From Nyssa sinensis (Eukaryota > Streptophyta > Magnoliopsida > Cornales > Nyssaceae): 64,000 nt of DNA. Position numbers and translations under genes: made by a program. Position 1 is the first letter of the stretch; each line of letters starts with the position of its first letter. Shown here piece after piece: positions 22,057-34,904 of the stretch. Below the pieces are notes generated by a model. That model did no database searches, had not been told where the DNA came from, and worked only from the letters and a program-made list of their open reading frames with translations. The stretch lies in assembly GCA_008638375.1 (NCBI GenBank), contig VIRR01000489.1:62001-126000 (forward strand). The letters run 5' to 3'.

Positions 22057-23055
22057 ATTAGTACGTGTCTAACATATCAATAGGTTAAGGATAAATACCA
22101 GTGACCTGTAGGATTGCTTCAACCACTTCTAGTTGTCGAGTGGAAGTGGGAACACATTACCATGGACTTTGTCTCTTAGTTTTCTATATTGCCATGGGGA
22201 CATGATGTTATTTGGGTTATCATGGATTGACAGACGAAATTTGCGCACTTCTTAACTATCCAGACTATATATTTAGTGCAGTCACTTAGCCGCTTGTATA
22301 TATGGGAGATTGTTCATCTCCATGGGGTTCTAGTATCTATCATTTTTGAAAGGGATGCACGATTTATTACTCATTTTTGGTAGAGTCTACAAGTTGCCTT
22401 GGATACCAATTTGGCACTTAGCACTGCATTCCACCCAGAGACAAATGGCTAGTTTGAGAGTACTATTCAAACCTTGGAGGACATGCTACATGCTTGCGTC
22501 ATGGATTTCAAGGGCAGTTGGGAGGATCTCTTGCCACTTGCTGAATTTTCCTATAACAACAATTATCAAGCAAGTATTGAAATGGCACCATTTGAGGCCT
22601 TTTATGGTAAGCCATCTTGATCACCTATTTATTGGACCAAGGTCAAGGATGCTATAGTTTTGGGTTTGGACTTAGTTCGGGAGACTACTAAGAAGATAAT
22701 AGTTATCCGACAATGGTTACTTACAACGTAGAGTAGGCAGAAGAGTTATACGAACAAGAGGCGTACACTTCTAGCCTTTGGAGTTGGAGATCACATCTTT
22801 TTCTAGGTAGTAACGCGGAAGGGTTTGACTTGATTCAGAAAGGGAGGAAAGTTAATGCCACGGTACATTAAGCCATTTGAGATCCTTAAGAGGATAGAGG
22901 AAGTTTCTTACTGACTTGCATTACCACCACGATTATCCGGGGTTCATAGTGTATTTCACATGTCCATGCTTCACAAATACCAACTGGATCCTTCTCATGC
23001 ATTAGATTGGACGGAGTTGGATACTGAGCAGGATACGTCTTACGAAGAGTTTTTC
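22057..23055 (+). pseudogene. Gypsy-2 integrase fragment (chromovirus)
   Basis: From the first base after D1 the plus strand reads CLTYQ, then KDKYQ and [76 protein letters not shown] and [20 protein letters not shown] follow, then AFYGKPS and SMLHKYQLDPSHALDWTELD. It keeps the segment that Gypsy-1 lost. Several Gln and Arg codons are stops. The reading ends at TSYEE (23050) and passes into the polypurine tract, so the chromodomain is deleted. The zinc finger's first half and RT are cut off by D1. Confidence 0.88.
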
Positions 23056-23069
23056 TAAAGGGAAGAGAA
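23056..23069 (+). other. Gypsy-2 polypurine tract
   Basis: TAAAGGGAAGAGAA directly before TGTAAAGACC, the same arrangement as in Gypsy-1. Confidence 0.8.
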
Positions 23070-25419
23070 TGTAAAGACCTAGAATTTTTTTCTAAATTAC
23101 AAATTACAAAATAATAATAATGAAAATAATAATATCAAATTTTATCAAGAAATTTAAATAAATTAAAATTAAATGAAAAGACTAAAAAGGGCTTGGAAAT
23201 TAAAAAAAAAAAAGGAAAAGAAATAAGGGAGGGCATAAGGAAGATTTCACCCCTTGTCTTGCTTTTGGATTTTTAAAGCCAATTCCCTACACACCTAAAA
23301 CACACACTAGACACACACACACAACCATTCACGTAAAAGAGAGAAAATGAGAGAAAAAGAGGAAGAGGAAATAGAGATAAGAGGGAGAAAAATTGAAGCT
23401 TTTGGAGATTCTTAAAGGATCATCAAGAATTAAAACTCTTTTTGGGAGGATTGAAAGAAGAACAAGCTTCACTCCACCTTAAAACACCATTGGAGTTAGA
23501 GAAATTAGAGATTCTTGCCTAAAACAACAAGAACAAAGTTAGGGTTTCTACCACAAAGTAAAGAAATTGAGGTAGAAAATTTCTAAACCTAGGTATAGGA
23601 CTTGTGTAGATAGGTTCATCATGCCATTATCTCATCCATTGCCATAAGATTGCTTATTTTTGCATACTAGGGCATATCTTGTATATGTGTTGGAAATCCA
23701 AGTATTGGTTTCTCTTATGCTATGAAATGACTTGCTTTTACATTTTATTTTTATCAAATATACTCCTGGTTGAATGCGAGAAGGATTTCTTAGTGAAATC
23801 ATGAAATGGGTTTACTTGTACTATGCTTGATAATTCAAATTGCACACTAAGTGTTTGTGAAAATGCCTCAAAGCATGTTTGATGTGGATTTATGATAGTT
23901 GAATGGAATTCCTTGAATATTTAACCTTATTGATGAACATATGATGTGGATTTATGATAGTTGAGTGGAATTCCTTGAATATTTAACCTTATTGATGAAC
24001 ATATGATGATTTGTGAATATAAATGTGAATGATAAGCCCATAGAAATATGAGAATGAAAACTTGGAAAGTAATGAACGTTGGGCTAGAATTGGGGCACGT
24101 CAATTGTGTGATTTTAAGCGTAATGAGATTGCCCTTACCTGGGGTTTTGATTAGTGTCTGGGATGGTGTTTCCCATCGGCTTGTGACCTGTGAACCTGCG
24201 CGGTTGGTCGTATGTCTCCATCGGGTAACCCATAAAACACACAAGGCTTATCGGAGGCCGACTAGGAATATAGTATTAGGATTGAGACTTGAGAATATAT
24301 GAAAGAAAAGCTTAAGAATTGAAAAGACTTGAACTATTTTGAACTCCTCTAATTGACTTATATTTGATTGATTTGTATATTTCTCTCTATTGATACATAT
24401 GAATGTGATATTGTGATAAGCTATTCTCCTTTGACTAATTTTGTTTGTGATGAGATACATACCTTGAAATCACTTATGTACCACTACACATGCACAAAAA
24501 TACACTTGACACCAGATTTTCTTACCTCTATTTAGATTTCTCTTACTGGGGTTGTTGAACTTACCCATACTAGATGCAAAGCAGGCAAATAGACGGCTGC
24601 GAGTTAAAGTACCCCTCAATGCCTATTTTTGGAAGACGTCATTTTGTATGCACTTGGATGACCCTCCTAATGTGGGGATTTGTATTTAATTTCATATTTT
24701 TTGAACAATTTGAAGATGTGTATATTTGTAGTGGGTCATGTTGTTTGGGTGATACTTGAAAAACCATTGTAAATTATTTTTGGAAGGTCTACCATTTTTG
24801 TATAGTTGAATGTCATGATCTATTTGGGAGACTTGTTAATGTATATTCCTTTGGAATAGACTATGTATTTTGTAGTTTAAATCTATAAAAACTAGAAGCT
24901 TGATGATGATGTAAACGTTATGAGACACATAGTTTTTTTTTTTATCATTTTAAAAGTTGTTAAGCACGAGACTTGAATTTGGAATTTGAGATATTGTTTC
25001 ATAATGAATGAAAGTAACATTAGATGTTTAATGAATGTTAGGATATGATATGAATGTTGAATGAAATGAATTTGGATGTCTAAGGTACTAGGAAATGGCT
25101 GAATTGAGAAAAAGAGTCAAAACAAGAGAAATTTTTGAAACAGGTCAGAGCAGGGGCAAGAAGGCTGATTGGCACCCCGTGAGTGCCAATCGGATATAAT
25201 TTGGTGGTAAACCCCCTCTCAGTGTGTCGATCGGTACTAAGGGGCAGGCCTGACCATTTCTTCTCCTGTTTTGTCAATTTGGCTTGCGAACCGACCTTCC
25301 ACGTCTAATGGATTATTTAATTTAAAAAAGGGTAAAAGAACATGTTTTACATTTAATTATATCACCTTAGAGTGGCTCAGAAATGGGGTCACTCACCTCA
25401 CCCCTTTCGAGGCATGACA
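23070..25419 (+). repeat. Gypsy-2 3' LTR (2350 bp)
   Basis: It starts TGTAAAGACC and ends GGCATGACA, both typical of this group. The right boundary is confirmed because Copia integrase coding sequence resumes at 25420. It contains a 62-bp tandem duplication (23881-24004). Its body differs from the Gypsy-1 LTR beyond the first few bases, so it is a separate family. Confidence 0.85.
23881..24004. repeat. 62-bp tandem duplication inside the Gypsy-2 LTR
   Basis: Unit 23881-23942 (starting GATGTGGATTTATGATAGTT) is repeated at 23943-24004 with one difference (GAATGG to GAGTGG), so the duplication is recent. Confidence 0.95.
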
Positions 25420-25800
25420 ATTCTCAACCTCATTCTTGTAATATGTAAACATTTTCAAGACGTCATATTTACTTCTCAACAAGTAATCATAACAATATCT
25501 TGTGCTCTTATCAAAATTGTAAGAAAATATTTCTTACCACCATTAGTTTTAACATACATTCAAATCACAATTATTTGAATTAATTCTAGAAGTCCAATAC
25601 TTCTTTCAAGATTAAAAAAAAAAAAAGTCATTGTAAACTTTGTTTTCACACAAGTTTCACTTTTTGTGATTAGAGTGAAAGGCAAACATTTTATATTTAA
25701 CTAAGTTTTGCAAAACAACATAAATGAAATGTCCTAATTTTCCATGTCAAATAATTAAATTCTTAATAGTGATCTTTATATTTATTTTTGCCTTTTAACT
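25420..25800 (-). pseudogene. Copia-3 pre-integrase/integrase fragment
   Basis: Minus-strand translation gives HGKLGHFIYVVLQNLVKYK (about 25770), CVKTKF, LERSIGLLELI, GGKKYFLT and, after a frameshift, STRYCYDYLLRSKYDVLKMF and TYYKNEVEN ending at 25420. These are the HxGH/CxxC zinc region and the start of the catalytic core of a Copia integrase, from a lineage distinct from Copia-1. The fragment ends exactly at the Gypsy-2 LTR terminus, so Gypsy-2 inserted into it. Confidence 0.8.
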
Positions 25801-26096
25801 CAAAAATAAAGTATATTCAAGATTTTTCTGAATATCTACCACATGTAGTAAAGGAAAATCTTTCCAACAAATTCAATAAGGAATTGCATAGAATAATTAA
25901 TGCAATATATATCTAGATCATGTATGACTTTAAAATGATCACATTCCAAATTCACCGATATTGGATAACACATCGCTATTAAAATATTATTCCAATATAT
26001 AGTTGTATATGTTATCTATAAAGAAAAGATATATATAATCTTTGTTTAGTCAATAATATTATTGCCACACTTTAGATGACTTAAACATATGAAGAC

Positions 26097-26132
<36 letters not shown>

Positions 26133-27149
26133 TTTAATTATTAGACAAAAATAATTGTCATAATATTTATTATGAGAAAACTCATTTCTTATATACCTTT
26201 TTGTATAGATATATCAAACTTAAAAAGTATTTAATTCAAATTAAACAGACACAATATTTTATATACGTATTTCTAATATATAAATATATGTATATTTATA
26301 TATGAAAAGGCACCAATTTGAATTAAATAAACAGTCTTTCAATTTGAATTAAAGAGTCATTTTGTTTTAATTTCGAATTTGTTATGACAATGGGGCCCGA
26401 TATTGTAATTGGTTCATTCGGTTTGACAAAACGTGTTTTGTGTGTAATCCTTACATAAGTCTTAGGAGTAAGTACCTCAATGCCTGTTCTACTCCAAGTT
26501 CGTCCAAGAGACATTACCGTGCATCACTACTGGTAGACTTAGTTCTCGAAGGATATATTAGACTTTTGTATTTTATTTGGATCTCAAACACTCACGTCTT
26601 GCATGCATTGAATATAGTTTTTTTTATCATAACATCATGTATGTGATAGAGTTGTGGTTGTGAAACAATATTTTCAAAATGCATATTTAAAATCCTAAGG
26701 GAAAATTCAGTTCACAAGATAAGTAATAATGGGCAACTCTTTATTGCTCATTCGAATGAACAACAAAAAGTTTATTATCATTCGTTTGGTGTTCTTATAT
26801 CAAACGAAGAGCTGTAAACTTGGAGTTATGCTCATTTGATATTCATTTCTTGTTCATTTGAATAAACCCTAAGTGAAAAATAGATTTATAATCTGTTTTG
26901 AAGCTCATTTGGGATTGAACAAGTTCATTGCGAATATACATGAAAATTTAGTTGAGAGTAATGAAAAACAAAGTGAGATAGTTATCAATTGTGAGAGATA
27001 AAAAAGCTTTCATTAGAGATCAATCTTAAACGTCATTCATACATTTCCCTATTATCATTCATTGATTTATTTAGATCATCCACTAGGTCCAAATAAATTC
27101 TAAAAGCCACTTGTTCATGTCAATTTCACCATTGACAAACAATGGAGTT
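25801..27149. other. Unassigned AT-rich sequence
   Basis: No coding domain recognised on either strand. It contains a (GT)n run near 26110-26131 and a mildly less AT-rich block at 26390-26560 with a 63-residue minus-strand frame of unknown nature. The part nearest 25800 may be more of Copia-3. Confidence 0.4.
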
Positions 27150-27514
27150 CAAGCTTGAGGATTCATTGTTGAGTGATCGATGGACACCGAGCTTGTGAGG
27201 ATTTTCAATTGTGGAGTGTCTTGATCAGAGGATTCTGAGAGTGTCGAGGATTCCAGTTGTATGAAGTTTCCAGCTATGAGGAGGTTGAGGATTCAAGAGG
27301 AAATTGATCGAAGACGTGATCGGCTAGAACGAAGCTAGAAGTACTGAGCTTATTCATAAATATATTGTAATTCAATTTCCATCATAATGAAAGTCTTCCT
27401 TGAGCATTGGCTCGACTCCAGAGTTTACTCCAAGGATTGTTGTCCTTGGTGGTTTCTCCGTTATTAATCTGTTTGCAAATCTCTTCATCACTCCATCTCT
27501 TTCAATTTACTAAT
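27150..27514 (+). repeat. Possible left part of the Copia-2 5' LTR
   Basis: The sequence (GAGGATTC-rich, then ACTCCAAGGATTGTTGTCCT and GGTGGTTTCTCCG) looks like the transcribed part of a plant Copia LTR. It lies just left of the 20-kb minus-strand gypsy block whose right end (47569) falls inside a Copia-2 LTR. The simplest reading is one LTR split by that block. This is inference; the join cannot be checked here because B(a) is itself truncated at 27515. Confidence 0.35.
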
Positions 27515-29377
27515 TGTTTTTCAAGCTAAACATGTACTTCTTTAAATAGAGTATATGAACTTCAAAACATGTAAATATACATAGTGAAAATGAGGGTAAA
27601 AGCTGCTTCCATTTTCAATATAACACCTTATCACTTTCATTAGCAGAATCTGTTTCGAACCAAACTCCCATTTTACTTTACGTGGAGATATCTCATGCCT
27701 GAGGGATTAGATCCTACAACCTGGCATTTATTTCATGTCATAGTTGAGTTTCGAAGAAACCAAACGAAATCTGTGGTGCTTTTGTATAGTTTATCTTGCA
27801 TTCCATGTGGCCACGAGAGGTATAAAACATTTACAAGTAGATGTTATTTAAAAGCATTTAACCATGGCCTCCCTGTAGTTTCATTTAAATACATTTAACA
27901 CATGACTTATTCAAATAGATGCTTTTATGAGCATTTCAAACATGATGTTAATGGTTTCATGATAGAATCTTCAATTTCTTGGAATATGCAAATTCAGAAT
28001 ATTTTAACAACATTTTGTATTTTAAATTTATACATGCTGAAACTTTTCAAGGAAAACTGTAGTAGAAACCATTTACTGAGTATGTCACAATAAGGTTTAT
28101 AAGAACAGAAATACTTTAAACAAGACTCATGAAAATTCTGAATTTGGTATTCAAATGTTTCACATATCTTAAAACTTCTTCAAATTCATGGAGTTAAATC
28201 TCTACTTCAAATACAGGGTTACTCACCTTTGTCCTTTAGGGTTAGTGATAATAATGCGCTTTCCCACTTCTTTTGTAGTTCCTAAGAACAATTCATGAAT
28301 AGTCTCATTAACTTCACATTCAGTGCAATATCACCTATTGATGTTTCTTAACTTATGCTTAGATCGTATTAAATCTAATTTTAATCTTAGGCGTTATACT
28401 CTTAAGGTATACTCTTCTAGTAGCTTCATTAAATTTTAAAGTTGCTTTCATAACTTCACATATTTACGTGTCATTTGGAGTTTTGAATTGAACTTATGAT
28501 CGCGTTTGGGAGGTTGAGGCCGTGACCTGCAACTTAGCCATACAGACTCATTTTTTAGCCAAAATACATGAGGTTTTTTCTGTCGTGACCCATTCTTCAT
28601 TCTCAAAAATGGATTTTATATTGAGTTTGTGAGGTTAGGTTTTAAAACCCGTACCTGCAACTCCCATTTCTAGAGTTTCCTTTGAGTCTTAAGGTTGAAT
28701 CTTTGTGTTTTTAAAACATTGGGGTGGTCTAGCTCAGGTTCCAATAGGCTAAATGGGTTTTGGTTCATGGGGTTTCAGACCTGTTCTAAGCAAGGTCCTT
28801 TAATGGTTGTTCTTCATGGTTTGTTCTTGATAAGCCCCTTTTTACCCTCTAGTTTAGTTCTAATAGTTTAAGATTATCAAAATGAACTCATACATGCTTA
28901 AGAAAACTTAAAACAATTTACATATATTCATAGTTCTTAGAGAGAGAAATTATGGTGTTTTCTGGGTTCACCTCTTAACAGTAGTTTTTCTTTTCCTTCT
29001 TCTCCTAATTTTCTTCCTCTTGATATTCCAATGTCTTAGCTTTAATTTATTTCCTCTAAATGCACATACAGTGCATGTATATAGATATAAGAAGAAGAAG
29101 AAGCGGATGAATTGGATTTGAATAGTTTATTCATTTTCGATGTAACTGTTTAGATTATTCAAAATTTACTGTTCTTCTACTGGGCTAACTGTGCTGTTCA
29201 TTATCGTCTTCTCACGTGGTTGTCCTGACATACCTATTTTGACACACCTTGACCCACCTGAACTAAACCTATGTGTAGGAAGTTGTTTCATTTCCTAACA
29301 TGGTTATTGATTGTAGACTAACTGCATAGCTGACATTTAATCTGATCTTTGTTAAGAGCGTAGGTTTATTCTACTGT

Positions 29378-29409
<32 letters not shown>

Positions 29410-30049
29410 GCTCATATGGCTGTACCCTCTCTCTCTCTCTCTTCCTCCCTTCCTTGACTTCCTTTCTGTTCCATTAAATTTCACTTTTCCATTTTTAGTT
29501 TTTGGCGGCTTTGCATTTATTGAATTTCTTGATATTTTGTGTTTTATATACATATTATCTAACACACACACTAGTACATATTTAAACACACACACACCCC
29601 TTACTGACACCCCTCACACACCATAAGCACACACTGTTTCCACACACAGCACATGTAGTATGCATGGCTGTGTCCTTCTTTCTATGCTTCCTTGTATTTA
29701 TGTATATAATATATGTATATTCATATACACACACACATTTTGTCCTTATGCCTGCATATATATATATATATAATTGTTCATGTATATATTCATATATGCC
29801 TATATATATACATAGATTCGGCTATATACACACACAATACACACTCCTTGTGTGTATTTGTATGTGTAAATATACATATATAATTTAATGTATATATATA
29901 CTTGTGACACATGACATAATCATGATATTGAAAATATACATATTTGTATATTTCTGGACTCTCGGTCTTTTCGTAGTAATTTTTAGACTACTATTTAAAA
30001 TTTCGTAATGCATGCCATATTACCCAATATTTCGGGTCACGATGTTACA
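27515..30049 (-). repeat. LTR B(a), 3' LTR of a gypsy element, truncated
   Basis: On the minus strand it starts TGTAACATCGTGACCC at 30049, right after a polypurine tract, so this is a 3' LTR. It aligns with B(c) (44270-47569) but lacks the segment equal to about 45203-46285. Its first part also aligns with B(b) from 39735. About 630 bases at the LTR 3' end are missing at 27515. It contains (TA)n and (CA)n tracts near 29380-29880. No genes. Confidence 0.8.
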
Positions 30050-30097
30050 TTCTCCCTCCCTATTAGATTTTTATCCTCAAAACTCGAGTATTCTTAA
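30050..30097 (-). other. Polypurine tract and last internal bases of gypsy element B
   Basis: The minus strand reads ATAGGGAGGGAGAA (30063-30050) directly before the LTR start. Only about 34 further internal bases survive (to 30097) before the Gypsy-A LTR begins. Confidence 0.75.
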
Positions 30098-33000
30098 TGT
30101 CACGCCTCGAATCTCCATGAACTTGAGGGTGAGTGTAACGAAACTAAAAGGAAATAAAATAATAAAGAAATAAATGACAATCACATGCATTCCAAACACT
30201 AACCTAATTCCTATTTTGATACAATTCATAAGGCCTTGCCCGTTGTCTCATAACATACAAATAAATATGAAATAGTTTAGGGCTTATGCTCTTATACAAC
30301 ATCAAAAATACGCCCCTCGGGCCAAATATAGTTCCAAGTTCTTTCCTCCATTAAGACATCATCGAATCTCATGTAGCAGGGACGTCATCTGTAATGTGTT
30401 ATCCTACGAATGGGTCAGCTCAACTGCTGGTATAATATAATGCTAATGCAAGAAATGAAATTAAGACGTGGCATGTGCAAGTGTACATTTATATCTAAAT
30501 GTCATCCAATATCATCAATGCAGTGTATGAACGGTATGCGTGACGCACCCATGCAAACTCCATGCCATATCCATGTCTCGCTTTATGGTCCTTCCCTGCT
30601 AGCCTACAAGTACCAGAGTATGTCTCGCTTCACGGTCCGGACCCCGTTTGGCATACGAGTACCAATGGCCAATTTTGGGTTTTTCACCATAGGATCTACA
30701 CTCTCATAATGTACAGTACCATGTGCTCAACTCACACCATGTTCCAAGGAGTCACACTATGCCAATATGCTCTGATTCCACCATGCCATGATGTAATCTT
30801 AATAAAGCATTTCATCCACACATGAAGCATGCTTTAGATAATGTATTACACAATAACATTCCAATCACAAAATCCCTTCATCAAAGGTACATGCCATACA
30901 TAGTCCATTTAAACACATGCTTTAAGTTACATATTTCATAATCTCAACAATTTTCGCAGAATATAATTCACACATTACACTAGCACATGGAATATACATA
31001 TAGTCATAATCCACATTTTTCACTTAACCAAACTTTCAAAAAGATAACAAGAAACACATAAGCACATAAACAATCAAACAACTATGTGAATCATCAAGTC
31101 AACATGGAAATTACTCCTAAAGTTAATCCTATTTCTTACTAAGCAAAATATCATACCTGATGGGTTGGTCTCAACCCTACGAAATTGTGCTCGCGATGTA
31201 GCTGAACTAACAGTAATAATGTAGAAGGTTAGACCACCTTCTCCTTGCCTTTCGGTGTCTCTAAAATCATAAAATGTAACTCAGTCTATTACCACTTAAA
31301 TTATGCTATTCATCAAATTTTGTCTTTATTTCAAGAGTTTCTATTTTGCTAAAGTAGACTCTACCATTGAGTCTGAAACGTTAAACAAAGTTAGTTTAGG
31401 CTTTCGCGGAATTCAATTCGAACTTCTGTACTAAAAAGGGTAAAATGGTAATTTTGTCATTCTTGTCCCAGACCCTACTATGGTCCTCAGAATATTCCAC
31501 ATATCTTATATAAAATTTTCTAAGTCTTTTGGACTTCATTTGGTATCTGCTTCCGATCATCTGGACACATCGGTCATTTCTTATTTTATACATTGACTGT
31601 TCTAAAGTCTTAATTGTGCTTAGGGAAATTTATTATATCAGATTGGCCTTCATTTGGCCTTTACTTTGCACTTACCAAGCCCAGGGGCATTTTGGTCTTT
31701 TACTCTTTCATACATTGCATTGTTCGGTGCTTCGTTTGCTAGTATGGACTCCATCGTTGAGTCCAGAATGTCCGACATAATTAAAATGAACTATCGTTTA
31801 TGTTTATTTGACCCTGGGTATCATTAGGGGTATTACAGTCATCTATCATTTTCGTGTCTTTATTTTTTGGGACTTAATTTCGCAAAACAGACTCCACTAT
31901 TGAGTCCGGAATGACCGAATTAGTAAAAATATACTATTCATTTATTTATTTTGGGCTTCGTTTGACTTATTTAATGTCCAATGGTAAAATAATCATTTTA
32001 CCTAATTAATAAAATTATTAAATTAATTATTAAATTATTAAATTGTTTTTCCAGGGATATATTTGAAAGAATTTTCCAATCTTGGGCCAGAACCGAATTT
32101 TGTAGGACTGTTGGGGTCAAAGTTGGAATTCCAGAATTTCTTGGGGGTCAAAATGCAATTCTTTAAAATATTTAAAATAAACTAGAGGGTTTATTTTATT
32201 TACAAGTGAACTGGTCTAGGGTTTAACTGGACCAACCGGTTTGGCAGGTTCAAGATGTAATGCTGACATCAGCCCTAAATTTTAAATTTAAAATCCCCTT
32301 TGTTAAAATGTCGTAGTTTCGAGTAACCCAAATCCTAATTAAGACATCGGGTCAGGACCCGACCCGAGGCCCGACCCATCACCCGTCACTATTCATCATC
32401 CCCACCAAATTAGGGTTTACTGTGTTCTTCTCCACAGTCGTCTTCTCCGACGATAGAAAGGAGATTCCGGTGGCCTTTTGGGTTTGGTCCAATGGGGTTT
32501 GAGAGGAAATTTCGTAAGGATTCCAGATCTGTTTTTAGATTTTCAGTTGGACTGCATCTTGGCCATTGGATGGACGGTCATAGTGGCTGCTACCCAGTTT
32601 TCGATGATATCCCTATTTCTATTTCGTGTGTTTTGGAGTCATTTTGACTCCTGTTTTTGGCCACCATAACCTTCTAAGACCCTTAGGATTCATTTGGTAT
32701 ACTTAAAACCTACAACTCAATCGATTTGAAGGATTATTCTTTTTGGTCAACCGCACCTGCAACTACTATTTTCTACCTAAATTCTTGATCATTTTAAATG
32801 ATTATTTTGGAAAAATAAACTACATTTCTTGCTCTGCAAGGCCCAATAATTCAATCCTCCATTCATGCTTTAAAATCTCAAAACAGAAACCGATATTTGT
32901 ACTTACCTATTTTGAAGTGTTCTGCTTTCCTTCTGATCTTTCTTTCTTTTTCCAACTGCTGAATCCTCCTCCCAATGCTCACAACTCCTATTTGTTCTTC

Positions 33001-33501
33001 TACTTCCTCTGATTTTCCTCTCAACCGACCCACTGTACACCTACATATATATTCATATAAGCAAAAACCACCCACTTGCAGCCCATTGTCTCTCTTTTCT
33101 CTCCCTTTCCTAACTTCCCTTCTACACTCTTTCTGACTTTTCTTTCCTACTTCAGCTTTGCATTCAATGTGTGCATGATGGTTGTGACATATATATATAT
33201 GTATGTATATTATATTACGTTCACACACACACACACATACCAACAGCACACACACCCACTTGTACACACAAGCTGACACACACATAGTACACTGACCATG
33301 CATGTTGTCCCTTTCCCCCTTTTTTTTTTCCTTTTCATGTATTTTAAAAATTAAGATATATATATATATATATATATACACATACCTTATGCAATACTAT
33401 ACACACATATATATATATATGTATTTTATATTTTTAATTGTACACTTATATTCATATTTAAAAAAAAATTATTTCAAAAAAAAAAAATTCAGATTTCTAC
33501 A
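30098..33501 (-). repeat. Gypsy-A 3' LTR, complete (3404 bp)
   Basis: Minus-strand ends are TGTAGAAATCTG (33501), following the polypurine tract, and CGAGGCGTGACA (30098). It contains the ACTC/ATTGAGTC modules at about 31360, 31745 and 31888 and the uninterrupted target (ACCAAGCCCAGGGGCATTTT, from 31674) that in the 5' LTR holds solo LTR B(b). AC/AT microsatellites lie at 33190-33425. Open frames inside are spurious. Confidence 0.88.
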
Positions 33502-33515
33502 TCCTTCCCCCCTTA
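33502..33515 (-). other. Gypsy-A polypurine tract
   Basis: The minus strand reads TAAGGGGGGAAGGA followed directly by TGTAG, nearly the same as in Gypsy-1. Confidence 0.85.
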
Positions 33516-33574
33516 AAGAAATTTCATCTTGAAATTTAAAAATGTACTTCCTCGACAAAATTTAGAAAGATCAA

Positions 33575-33785
33575 TACAAAATGTATCGTGACATGGAGAC
33601 GTGCAGCCTTACCTACGGATCGTTCACCTCTCCCTTCGCCAAGCGGTGTGGAATGCACTACTCTTTCCCATTACCCTCTCCCCCCAAAAGAACCTCGTCC
33701 ACTTGGGCGGGCGTGCATCGGTGTGCAGGCATCTCCACACTCCCTACTAGGGTCTGGTTCCGATCCTATTTGTAATGGCCCACTT
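33575..33785 (-). mobile_element. TRIM-like fragment inside Gypsy-A
   Basis: On the minus strand a GGGCCATTACAA block is followed by a degenerate primer site (AATAGGATCGGAACCAG, 33770-33754), a short GC-rich spacer, a G-rich tract and AGTAGTGCATTCCACACCGC. This order (LTR end, tRNA-Met site, short internal part, polypurine tract, LTR start) and the wording resemble small terminal-repeat retrotransposons of dicots. It is much more GC-rich than its surroundings. No duplication was identified. Confidence 0.4.
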
Positions 33786-34890
33786 CACATGACACAACCC
33801 ATAATGAAATCCTTAAACATGCTGGCTTATCAATGCCAATTTTTCCAAATCCATCTAAGCATTATGACCCACCTCAATAATGCAACATAATAATAGAAAT
33901 AAAGAAAAATTCTCAATGTTCACAAGGACGGCTCAAAGTCTCTCACACACGCGCTGACCATTTAACTAACCTCAATTCCAACTATGCAATCACCTAGTAA
34001 TTTATCACCATGTAATCAACACATCACTTGCACTTCAATGCATTTCAATAACCCACTATTCTCCAAGTACTATAATCGTCCATAAGACATCAATAATAAA
34101 ATCTTAAAGTAAAGCCATCATCGTCCACTTTAGTCTATATATAACCAAGATTAAATGTCATGCATTAATAAAGATTAGCCTATTCATTTCAAGCATACAT
34201 ATATTAACTAAATATTCGGATGTAGGACAATATAGTTTATGTACTCTAATCATGAAACTTAAAGCAATACATCAAGGTTCAAAAGAACAATACGTTATAG
34301 AAGGTAAATAGAAATATCTCAATTTCCTATAAGGTCACTCCAGCCTATCATCGTCCCAGTCAATGGTTAATTAAAGTCTCATAACCATCGAGATTCCTAG
34401 TAAAACTCTTCACCAATTTTAACTACGAATATATATCAATTCTTACACATATGTATCAACACACATACTCATATAAACATATTTGAATATACTCTTATAC
34501 GTGTATTAATAACAATTAATCCGTATAAAAATCATAGTCGCAGTACTATTACGGGTACTGAACTAACATGTATATATAAAATCAACAAGCAACATTCAAT
34601 AGCTAACACGTAGCCTACCACCTCAACATCCAAGCATATAATCCATTCCAGGGATACACATCTACATTAATAAACACACAACCTACTATATAGGTAACTA
34701 GGGATACATCCAACCCTATAGATATCTAGGCTCATAGCTTATCTCACAGACAACAAGCACATAGTCTACCTCTTAATTTCACTCGGTCTACTGCATAGAT
34801 ATAAGTATCTAGTCCCAGTTCATCAATAACTAAGCATACCACACATTGTACAAATTTTACATACTAAAGCAACAAGTACTAACCTGATCA
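33786..34890 (-). other. Non-coding internal sequence of Gypsy-A with leader-type repeats
   Basis: The integrase, RNase H and chromodomain expected here are absent. From about 34545 to 34850 there are diverged repeats of a TAACTAGGNATAC-like unit resembling the leader at 37140-37320, so a second leader-like segment may be duplicated here. The rest (33786-34545) is unassigned. Confidence 0.4.
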
Positions 34891-34904
34891 TGTAATCCCA
34901 ACCA

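Noticed and set aside
26323..26514. 63-residue minus-strand frame resembling a protein segment
   Set aside because: No recognisable domain, no conserved neighbours; kept as unassigned sequence.
32878..33381. 167-residue minus-strand frame
   Set aside because: Lies within the complete Gypsy-A 3' LTR, partly microsatellite, and is not preserved in related LTRs.
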